This document shows positions 1 through 3,953 of a DNA stretch of 5,168 nt, in pieces. The notes under the pieces were generated by a model. It was not told where the DNA came from. It ran no database searches and saw nothing but the letters and a program-made list of their open reading frames with translations. Position numbers and translations under genes: made by a program. The DNA is from an uncultured Planctomycetaceae bacterium (GTDB lineage Bacteria > Planctomycetota > Planctomycetia > Planctomycetales > Planctomycetaceae), in NCBI GenBank assembly GCA_903921605.1, contig CAIXQV010000848.1, positions 1 to 5,168 on the forward strand, in the 5' to 3' direction. Numbering within the stretch: position 1 is the first letter of the stretch; each line of letters opens with the position of its first letter.

Positions 1-124
1 ATGGGAATTGACGGGAATCATGAGATGTTGGGGGCGTTAATTCTTTCCATGGTTCCCCTGTCCCCCAAAGCTTCGCCTCGTCCGGCAAATTCTGCAGTTA
101 CGCTGGCTCACCGAACCGCCGTTT

Positions 125-156
125 CTGCCGACGATAAGGCGGCATCGGCAGTTTTT
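125..156 (+). terminator. Probable intrinsic terminator of an upstream gene
   Basis: ctgccga (125-131) pairs perfectly with tcggcag (145-151) and is followed at once by five T (152-156). This is the layout of a Rho-independent terminator reading on the + strand, so it would end a transcript entering from the left. The 13-nt loop is long. Alternative pairings exist: ccgcc at 117-121 with ggcgg at 138-142, and tgccg at 126-130 with cggca at 140-144. The fold is therefore not unique. The rest of 1-254 shows no coding region I can support. Confidence 0.5.
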
Positions 157-254
157 GCTCCTCGACAATGCGACGTTGTTTCGTCCATAGAGTTCTCATT
201 ATCGATCTCGCGTTCTATGCTCCCGCCTCCACCGCTTTGGATCGCGAATCACTC

Positions 255-258
255 GGAG
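255..258 (+). promoter_or_regulatory. Ribosome binding site of the deacylase gene
   Basis: GGAG ends 7 nt before the ATG at 266. This supports that start over later in-frame codons, as does the signal peptide it exposes. I see no convincing -35/-10 pair upstream. Confidence 0.6.
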
Positions 259-265
259 CTGCCCC

Positions 266-1876
266 ATGGTCGTGCGTCTTATCATTGCTTTTCTGATTGT
301 TCTTTCCGGGCAACTCTGCGGCTCAGTGCTGATCGCGCAGTCACCGTCAAATAATGAGTCACCCGATGTCGAGCGAGCAGACATCGTGCTGACGAACGGG
401 ATCATTCATCCGGGCGATGGGTCCGAACCGGTCATCGGCAACGTGGCGATTCGCGCCGGAATGATCGTCATGGTTGGCTCCGAGCAACCTCCCGAAGCGG
501 ATATCAGCGTTGACTGCTCAGGCCTCGTGATCTGCCCAGGCTTTATTGATCTGCATAACCATAGTGACGATCCGATCCTGGACCGGGATACTCGCGCAAA
601 TATCAATTACCTGTTGCAGGGATGCACAACCGTCGTCACTGGAAATTGTGGCAGCGGCCCGGTTGATGCCGCGAAGTATTTTGACACAATCGATAAGCAA
701 GGCGCCGGCACTCATATCGCTCATCTCCTGCCGCAAGGAAGTCTGCGCAGTGAAGTGATGGGCAAGAGCGGAGGAAAGCCAACGGACGAGCAACTGAATC
801 AGATGCGAACGCTTGCCGAAAAGTCCATGCAGGATGGTGTCTTTGGCATGTCTACCGGGCTGATTTATATCCCGGGGACTCTGACGGAGACTGAAGAACT
901 GATTGAGATTGCTCGCGTCGTCGCGAAGCATAATGGTCTGTATGCAAGTCATATTCGCAGCGAGGGATCTGAACTAATCCCGAGTATCCTTGAGGCGATT
1001 CGCATCGGCAAAGAGGCTGGACTGCCCGTGCATGTGTCGCACTTCAAAGCGACAGGGAAAACGAACTGGGGTACGCTGCGACTCGCTGTGGATAAGATTG
1101 AGAAGGCTCGCGCGGATGGCCTCAAAGTGACGGCCGATCAATATCCATACACGGCTTCGAGCACCTCTCTGGAGGCGACGCTTTTGCCTGCGTGGTGCCG
1201 TGAAGGCGGTCGCGAAGAATTGAAGAAGCGTTTGAATGATGCCGAGACCGCCAGTCGCATTCGCGCCGAGGTGGCGAAGACGCTGGAAACTTCGTCACGC
1301 ATTCAGCTTGCTTCCTGCAGTCTGAATCGAAGCTGGATCGGGCAGTCGATTGATGAAATCGCCACCGCTCAGAAACGTGAGGTTGTTGATGTGGTCTTGG
1401 AGATTGAACGCAACGGCGGCGCGTCAGTCATCAACTTCGGCATGCATGAAGACGACCTGCAAATGGCGATGCCACTGCCGTGGGTCGCAACCGCCAGCGA
1501 CGGAGGAGCCAAGGTGCCCACGTCCAGCCAGCCTCATCCACGATCGTTCGGCACTTTCCCGCGCAAGATCGGCAGATATGCAATTGAGCAAGGCGTCCTT
1601 TCTCTGGCGGCCGCCATTCGAAGTGCAACAGGTTTACCGGCTGAGATCATGGGCTTGAGTGATCGCGGACTGCTAAAGAAAGATCTCGTCGCCGATATTG
1701 CCATCTTTGATCCGGCAACGTTTCGCGATCGAGCTACTTTTGACCAGCCCTATCTGACGCCATCAGGAATTCGCTACGTGCTCGTGGCCGGAAAGTTCGC
1801 CGTATACGACGGTCAGGCAACAGGAGTGCTCAACGGGAAATCAATCCGCAAGACGGCAAACAAGACGGCAAAGTAG
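266..1876 (+). CDS. Exported N-acyl-D-amino-acid deacylase (D-aminoacylase family)
   Basis: This 536-aa amidohydrolase-superfamily enzyme is predicted to hydrolyse N-acyl-D-amino acids to a D-amino acid and a carboxylate (EC 3.5.1.81 type). Residues 5-24 are a hydrophobic signal peptide after MVVR, with likely cleavage near Ala24-Gln25, so it should act outside the cytoplasmic membrane; Cys18 is not in a good lipobox. The N-terminal beta-sandwich strand (VLTNGIIHPGDGSEPVIGNV) leads into the TIM barrel. The metal site known from D-aminoacylase is intact: His97 and His99 in LHNH, Cys128 in TGNCGSG, His229 in ASHIRSEG, His259 in HVSHFK and Asp412 in ATASDGG. The C-terminal signature is also present (HPRSFGTFPRKIGRY from 424, DRGLLKKDLVADIAIFDP from 466). 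Length is normal for the family. It stands alone in this window, and its acyl substrate cannot be told from sequence. Dihydroorotase-like or dipeptidase relatives are less likely because of the Cys ligand. Confidence 0.93.
   Translation: MVVRLIIAFLIVLSGQLCGSVLIAQSPSNNESPDVERADIVLTNGIIHPGDGSEPVIGNVAIRAGMIVMVGSEQPPEADISVDCSGLVICPGFIDLHNHSDDPILDRDTRANINYLLQGCTTVVTGNCGSGPVDAAKYFDTIDKQGAGTHIAHLLPQGSLRSEVMGKSGGKPTDEQLNQMRTLAEKSMQDGVFGMSTGLIYIPGTLTETEELIEIARVVAKHNGLYASHIRSEGSELIPSILEAIRIGKEAGLPVHVSHFKATGKTNWGTLRLAVDKIEKARADGLKVTADQYPYTASSTSLEATLLPAWCREGGREELKKRLNDAETASRIRAEVAKTLETSSRIQLASCSLNRSWIGQSIDEIATAQKREVVDVVLEIERNGGASVINFGMHEDDLQMAMPLPWVATASDGGAKVPTSSQPHPRSFGTFPRKIGRYAIEQGVLSLAAAIRSATGLPAEIMGLSDRGLLKKDLVADIAIFDPATFRDRATFDQPYLTPSGIRYVLVAGKFAVYDGQATGVLNGKSIRKTANKTAK
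1850..1873 (+). repeat. 12-bp tandem duplication at the end of the deacylase gene
   Basis: Two adjacent units, aagacggcaaac (1850-1861) and aagacggcaaag (1862-1873), differ only in the last base. They are in frame and give the C-terminal residues KTAN-KTAK just before the TAG stop. This looks like a recent slippage duplication of a basic tail and should not affect the catalytic core. Confidence 0.75.
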
Positions 1877-1934
1877 TCAGCGTTGATTCGTTTAACGGCA
1901 AGCCGCAGGCGATTGAGTGCTTCTCATTCTTCCG

Positions 1935-2007
1935 TGGACTCATTGTAGCGTTGGCTTCAGCCAACAAACTTCTTCCATCGTAGCGTTGGCTTCAGCCAAC
2001 GAGTCCA
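1935..2007. repeat. Paired palindromic repeats inside an outer inverted repeat (REP-like)
   Basis: Two identical 21-nt copies at 1945-1965 and 1980-2000 start 35 nt apart. Each is gtagc plus the 16-nt palindrome gttggcttcagccaac, which folds into a 6-7 bp hairpin with a very small loop. The pair is bracketed by tggactc (1935-1941) and its exact complement gagtcca (2001-2007), so the whole element can fold as one cruciform or two hairpins. It lies about 60 nt after the deacylase stop. From memory this core occurs often between planctomycete genes, which would make it a REP/MITE-like family. There is no T tract, so it is not a standard terminator. Confidence 0.8.
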
Positions 2008-2019
2008 CCAGCGACAGCC

Positions 2020-2283
2020 ATGCGCGCCGAAAGCAGACTGAAGTCCGCACCACGAATAAGACCACAAGAAAAAGTTCTTTCGAAAAACTGCGAACCATAT
2101 CGCGGCGTCCAGCGTCTTACCCGCGTTACACATTTGCTCCTGTCGCTGCAGGACAACTTTCAAAGGGATGTTGGTGCCTCCATGTTGATTTCACGATCGA
2201 GTTTCAAAGGACAAGTTGCTGAACAGGAACAGAATAGCGTCGCTGCCGCCTATACTTTTTCCAATCAGCACTTGCGCCTGTGA
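2020..2283 (+). CDS. Doubtful small ORF, 87 aa, unknown function
   Basis: An 87-codon open frame runs from ATG at 2020 to TGA at 2281. I recognise no domain, signal peptide or membrane segment in the product, which begins MRAESRLKSAPRIRP and ends TFSNQHLRL. In favour: it starts just after the repeat element and stops 28 nt before a strong intrinsic terminator on the same strand, so something here is probably transcribed. Against: there is no Shine-Dalgarno before the ATG, an overlapping open frame exists at 1917-2222, and the composition is not clearly protein-like. A small non-coding RNA ending at the terminator explains the layout equally well. Confidence 0.25.
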   Translation: MRAESRLKSAPRIRPQEKVLSKNCEPYRGVQRLTRVTHLLLSLQDNFQRDVGASMLISRSSFKGQVAEQEQNSVAAAYTFSNQHLRL

Positions 2284-2311
2284 CTCTCGGTCGTGTTCGG
2301 AATCCCTTTCG

Positions 2312-2342
2312 AAGCCCGGTGTCACAAACACCGGGCTTTTTT
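2312..2342 (+). terminator. Strong intrinsic terminator
   Basis: aagcccggtgt (2312-2322) pairs with acaccgggctt (2328-2338) in a perfect 11-bp, GC-rich stem with the 5-nt loop cacaa. The run of six T at 2337-2342 overlaps the stem end. This is a textbook Rho-independent terminator for the + strand. It ends whatever is transcribed from 1877-2311 and separates it from the tRNA array, whose promoter should then lie between 2343 and 2466. Confidence 0.9.
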
Positions 2343-2366
2343 CGTGCCCGATGCGTAAGACTTTTT

Positions 2367-2436
2367 CGTAGCCGGATTCGTGAGAATTCGGAACGCCCCA
2401 ATGTCAGACATCCGAATTCTCACGAATCCGGCTACG
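2367..2436. repeat. Perfect 26-bp inverted repeat upstream of the tRNA array
   Basis: The left arm 2367-2392 (begins cgtagccggattcgtgag) and right arm 2411-2436 (ends cacgaatccggctacg) are exact reverse complements over all 26 bases, with an 18-nt loop at 2393-2410. Each arm contains GAATTC. It ends 30 nt before the first tRNA. I recall similar cgtagccggattcg repeats between planctomycete genes, so it may be a member of a dispersed REP/MITE-like family. There is no T tract after it. It sits where the array promoter would be expected. Confidence 0.88.
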
Positions 2437-2466
2437 TTTAACTGACAGCTCACGATCACCAAACGC

Positions 2467-2538
2467 GGGGCAGTAGCTTAGACGGCAAAGCATCTGGCTG
2501 AAGACCAGAGGAGATGGATTCGAGCACCATCTGCCCCA
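2467..2538 (+). tRNA. tRNA-Phe(GAA), atypical
   Basis: First tRNA of the array. The acceptor stem ggggcag (2467-2473) pairs with ctgcccc (2531-2537), with discriminator A. The D stem is gctt/aagc. The anticodon arm is tctgg-ctgaaga-ccaga with GAA at 2500-2502. Two oddities: position 37 is G instead of the A usual in bacterial tRNA-Phe, and the T stem atgga/accat closes on the loop ttcgagc with A-A in place of the nearly invariant G53-C61. An alternative fold with a 6-bp acceptor and a 9-nt T loop is possible. No CCA is encoded. It may be a divergent isoacceptor or a decaying copy. Confidence 0.8.
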
Positions 2539-2547
2539 CTGCCCCAC
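2532..2547. repeat. 8-bp tandem repeat at the 3' end of tRNA-Phe
   Basis: tgccccac occurs twice in tandem (2532-2539 and 2540-2547). The first copy contains the acceptor 3' strand of tRNA-Phe, so the spacer starts with a duplicated piece of the tRNA end. The same spacer also repeats tgcaattc (2548-2555 and 2563-2570). Confidence 0.6.
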
Positions 2548-2579
2548 TGCAATTCTGCTCGTGCAATTCATTTCTCATC

Positions 2580-2652
2580 GGCGCGTTCGACTTCTGGTGA
2601 GGTTACCAGACTTTCACTCTGGTCAGGTTGGGTTCGAATCCCACACGCGTCA
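2580..2652 (+). tRNA. tRNA-Glu(TTC)
   Basis: The acceptor ggcgcgt (2580-2586) pairs with acgcgtc (2645-2651), including one G-T pair; discriminator A. The D arm resembles standard bacterial tRNA-Glu (stem gact/ggtt with G-T pairs). The anticodon arm is ccaga-ctttcac-tctgg, with anticodon TTC at 2613-2615 reading GAA and GAG. The T arm has loop ttcgaat; its outermost pair (2628/2644) is T-C. G1-C72 is as expected for tRNA-Glu. No CCA is encoded. It lies 41 nt after tRNA-Phe. Confidence 0.92.
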
Positions 2653-2667
2653 CTCGTGCCCCATCAC

Positions 2668-2738
2668 AGCTCGGTGGTGTATCGGCAGCATGTCGCTCTG
2701 ATAAGGCGGCGGTGATGGTTCAATTCCATCCCGAGCTA
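2668..2738 (+). tRNA. tRNA-Ile(GAT)
   Basis: The acceptor agctcgg/ccgagct pairs perfectly; discriminator A. The anticodon loop ctgataa carries GAT at 2700-2702, reading ATC and ATT. The T arm gatgg-ttcaatt-ccatc is perfect. The D arm is short (loop atcggca) and close in sequence to that of the tRNA-Lys that follows. Bacterial tRNA-Ile(GAT) is often inside rRNA operons, but here no rRNA is nearby. No CCA is encoded. It lies 15 nt after tRNA-Glu. Confidence 0.93.
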
Positions 2739-2828
2739 CTTGCATATATCCAGTTCAACATTGTTAACTCACAGGTGATCTCATGTTCGCAATTTGTCCA
2801 CGGTTGAAACGGGCTCCACAACTCATTC

Positions 2829-2900
2829 GGGGTTGTGGTGTAACGGCAGCACGTCCGACTTTTAATCGGAATGGAGACAGTTCGAATCTGTCCGGCCCCA
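2829..2900 (+). tRNA. tRNA-Lys(TTT)
   Basis: The acceptor ggggttg (2829-2835) pairs with cggcccc (2893-2899) with two G-T pairs; discriminator A. The D stem is gtgt/gcac with loop aacggca. The anticodon arm is tccga-cttttaa-tcgga, anticodon TTT at 2861-2863 reading AAA and AAG. The T arm gacag-ttcgaat-ctgtc is perfect. No CCA is encoded. The 90-nt spacer before it shows no strong structure. Confidence 0.94.
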
Positions 2901-2960
2901 ATTGTTCGTTAGTCAGAAATGCCTTTGAAGCTGGATTCGCATCCTGACTGCTGAACAACA
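2901..2960. repeat. Imperfect hairpin in the Lys-Asn spacer
   Basis: 2901-2916 (attgttcgttagtcag) can pair with 2945-2960 (ctgactgctgaacaac) at 12 of 16 positions by Watson-Crick pairing, and a small ggat/atcc hairpin lies between the arms. Directly after tRNA-Lys, it could be a processing element. There is no T tract. Confidence 0.45.
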
Positions 2961-2985
2961 AACGTGTGTCCAGGGAATCCCTCTT

Positions 2986-3058
2986 TGCGGTGTGGCCTAA
3001 CTGGTAAGGCACCTCCCTGTTAAGGAGTTACATGCAGGTTCGAATCCTGCCTCCGCAG
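2986..3058 (+). tRNA. tRNA-Asn(GTT)
   Basis: The acceptor tgcggtg (2986-2992) pairs with ctccgca (3051-3057) except for a T-T mismatch at pair 6-67; discriminator G, as in other bacterial tRNA-Asn. The D stem gcct/aggc is perfect. The anticodon loop ctgttaa carries GTT at 3019-3021, reading AAC and AAT. The T arm gcagg-ttcgaat-cctgc is perfect. The T1-A72 first pair is the one used by the GatCAB amidotransferase on tRNA-Asn and tRNA-Gln. No CCA is encoded. Confidence 0.93.
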
Positions 3059-3084
3059 TTACTGATTCTCTACGCGGCAACAAT

Positions 3085-3124
3085 CGACGCTGTTCGCAGA
3101 ACGCATTCCGCGAACAGCCCGTCG
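3085..3124. repeat. 13-bp spacer hairpin between tRNA-Asn and tRNA-Ser
   Basis: cgacg (3085-3089) plus ctgttcgc (3090-3097) pairs with gcgaacag (3110-3117) plus cgtcg (3120-3124). Only a two-base bulge (cc, 3118-3119) interrupts the stem, and the loop is 12 nt. No T tract follows and a tRNA begins 28 nt later, so a processing or stability element is more likely than a terminator. Confidence 0.75.
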
Positions 3125-3151
3125 CAATTAGCACTCCGTGAAGAATCATTC

Positions 3152-3236
3152 GGAAGGGCAAGCCAATTGGCGATGGCAACCGTCTTGAAAACGGATGAAC
3201 TGCAAGGCCTTGAGGGTTCAACTCCCTCTCCTTCCG
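3152..3236 (+). tRNA. tRNA-Ser(TGA), class II, atypical core
   Basis: The acceptor ggaaggg (3152-3158) pairs with tccttcc (3229-3235); discriminator G as expected for serine. The anticodon loop cttgaaa carries TGA at 3186-3188, reading TCA and others of the TCN box by wobble. The T arm gaggg-ttcaact-ccctc is perfect. The variable region is 17 nt, right for class II, but I find no good stem in it. The base after the acceptor stem is C instead of the almost universal U8, and three bases (caa) rather than two separate the acceptor from the 3-bp D stem gcc/ggc. No CCA is encoded. Confidence 0.88.
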
Positions 3237-3249
3237 CTGACTTCGAACT

Positions 3250-3282
3250 CAGCAATCGATCTCGTGACATGATTGATTGCTG
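3250..3282. repeat. 12-bp spacer hairpin between tRNA-Ser and tRNA-Gly
   Basis: cagcaatcgatc (3250-3261) pairs with gattgattgctg (3271-3282), with one G-T pair and a 9-nt loop. No T tract follows; tRNA-Gly starts 14 nt later. It resembles the Asn-Ser spacer hairpin in size and placement but not in sequence. Confidence 0.72.
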
Positions 3283-3296
3283 ATGACGAATGACAT

Positions 3297-3368
3297 GTGT
3301 CTCTGGCCGAGAGGCAAAGGCATCGGGCTTCCACCCCGAATAGGCGGGTTCAATTCCCGCGAGACACT
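3297..3368 (+). tRNA. tRNA-Gly(TCC)
   Basis: The acceptor gtgtctc/gagacac is perfect, with discriminator T as in bacterial tRNA-Gly. The anticodon arm is tcggg-cttccac-cccga, anticodon TCC at 3330-3332 reading GGA and GGG. The T arm gcggg-ttcaatt-cccgc is perfect. U8 is present. The second acceptor pair is T-A instead of the C-G that serves as a glycine identity pair in E. coli. No CCA is encoded. Confidence 0.94.
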
Positions 3369-3402
3369 TCAAGCTGACATCTCCCCAATGACAGCTGTTC
3401 AC

Positions 3403-3477
3403 TGCGGGGTAGTTTCTGTTGGTAGAAATTCGTGACTTTGAACCACGAGTCCGCAGGTTCGAATCCTGCCCCCGCAA
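3403..3477 (+). tRNA. tRNA-Gln(TTG)
   Basis: The acceptor tgcgggg (3403-3409) pairs perfectly with ccccgca (3470-3476); discriminator A. The D stem gttt/aaat is AT-rich. The anticodon loop ctttgaa carries TTG at 3438-3440, reading CAA and CAG; the pair closing the loop is an A-C mismatch. The T arm gcagg-ttcgaat-cctgc matches that of tRNA-Asn exactly. The T1-A72 first pair fits recognition by GatCAB. No CCA is encoded. Confidence 0.92.
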
Positions 3478-3529
3478 ATGAGATCTCATTTCAAATTTGA
3501 CATTGCAAATTTCAAATCTCCATTTTTTC
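3476..3529. repeat. AT-rich palindromic spacer between tRNA-Gln and tRNA-Tyr
   Basis: A perfect 16-nt palindrome, aaatgagatctcattt (3476-3491), overlaps the last two bases of tRNA-Gln. It is followed by the inverted repeat aaatttg (3493-3499) / caaattt (3506-3512), a repeated tttcaaat (3489-3496 and 3510-3517), and six T at 3524-3529. The composition is far more AT-rich than the surroundings. I recall aaatttcaaatctc-type intergenic repeats from other environmental bacteria, so this may be an inserted dispersed repeat. It could weakly terminate transcription. Confidence 0.6.
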
Positions 3530-3537
3530 TCAACGAC

Positions 3538-3619
3538 GCGTTGGCCGGGCATTGGTGAGCCCAGTTGCCTGTAAAGCATCCGCCTGACGGCTGTGCAGGT
3601 TCAATTCCTGCCCAACGCA
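3538..3619 (+). tRNA. tRNA-Tyr(GTA), class II, lacks U8
   Basis: The acceptor gcgttgg/ccaacgc is perfect; discriminator A. The D stem gggc/gccc is perfect. The anticodon loop ctgtaaa carries GTA at 3571-3573, reading TAC and TAT; the anticodon stem has a T-T mismatch at pair 28-42. The 14-nt variable region contains a short gcc/ggc stem, as expected for bacterial class II tRNA-Tyr. The T arm gcagg-ttcaatt-cctgc is perfect. Position 8 is C instead of U. No CCA is encoded. Confidence 0.92.
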
Positions 3620-3631
3620 CTGACACCACTC

Positions 3632-3717
3632 GGAAGGCAGCCGGATATGGTTGGCCGGGCCGCATTGCTAATGCGTGCCTCTTCCCAGAGATAAGGGTTC
3701 GAATCCCTTGCCTTCCG
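3632..3717 (+). tRNA. tRNA-Ser(GCT), class II, lacks U8
   Basis: The acceptor ggaaggc/gccttcc is perfect, extended by C3631-G3717; discriminator G. The best D stem is ccgg/ccgg. The anticodon loop ttgctaa carries GCT at 3667-3669, reading AGC and AGT. The 16-nt variable region forms ctct/agag with loop tccc. The T arm aaggg-ttcgaat-ccctt is perfect. Position 8 is A instead of U, and pair 10-25 is C-G instead of the usual G-C. It is only 12 nt after tRNA-Tyr and is the last tRNA of the array. No CCA is encoded. Confidence 0.92.
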
Positions 3718-3724
3718 CTTTTTT
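3705..3724 (+). terminator. Possible end of the tRNA array transcript
   Basis: Six T (3719-3724) follow the closing acceptor strand of tRNA-Ser(GCT) by one base. The folded 3' half of the tRNA would stand just before the T run, so the tRNA itself may act as the terminator stem. No separate hairpin is present. This is inference from layout. Confidence 0.4.
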
Positions 3725-3953
3725 CACTACTGAATCATTCCACTACTGTGTGTGACTTCGCATCTCGCCAAAATGGGCGGCCCGCATCGTGAACTGCCTC
3801 AGGAGTAGTTGGAGCTTGCTCAATTCCAGGTTTTCCAACGGCAATTTGATGCGACCTCTCCCGCTGGTTATGATTCCCTTATTGAAATACGCCCTCTTGA
3901 CTGAGGGCCTCACGGGATCGCGGTGATAATCCGCAAAGTGGCTGGAGTAACCA
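3718..3953. other. Intergenic region between the tRNA array and the 151-aa gene
   Basis: I see no gene in these 236 nt. They hold a repeated cactactg (3725-3732, 3741-3748) and a perfect hairpin gccctc (3891-3896) / gagggc (3903-3908) with loop ttgact and no T tract. A promoter for the next gene is expected here. TTGACT at 3897-3902 and GATAAT at 3925-3930 resemble -35 and -10 boxes, but the 22-nt spacing is too long for a normal sigma-70 promoter. Confidence 0.5.
3944..3947 (+). promoter_or_regulatory. Ribosome binding site of the 151-aa gene
   Basis: GGAG ends 6 nt before the ATG at 3954, a good position that fixes the start. Confidence 0.65.

Noticed and set aside
2..39. Possible C-terminal tail of an upstream gene (frame 2, ending WELTGIMRCWGR, stop at 37-39)
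   Set aside because: Only 12 codons are visible. The terminator at 125-156 fits an upstream + strand gene, but this stretch is too short to support the reading frame.
1..354. Open frame of 117 codons from the window start on the + strand
   Set aside because: It crosses a probable terminator, overlaps the deacylase start in another frame, has no recognisable domain and has serine/arginine-rich composition typical of a shadow frame.
1935..2000. CRISPR array, because of two direct repeats at regular spacing
   Set aside because: There are only two copies with a 14-nt gap, each copy is itself a palindrome, and no cas gene is in view; a REP-like doublet fits better.
1917..2222. 101-codon open frame overlapping the palindromic repeats
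   Set aside because: It reads straight through both repeat copies, which is typical of a spurious frame, and it has no Shine-Dalgarno or recognisable domain.
3070..3579. 169-codon open frame on the minus strand across the tRNA-Ser, Gly, Gln and part of Tyr genes
   Set aside because: Its product contains peptides such as GQDSNLRTRGSKSR and GIEPAYSGWKPDAF, which arise from antisense reading of tRNA T arms (ggattcgaacc). These are known database artefacts; the frame overlaps well-supported tRNAs.
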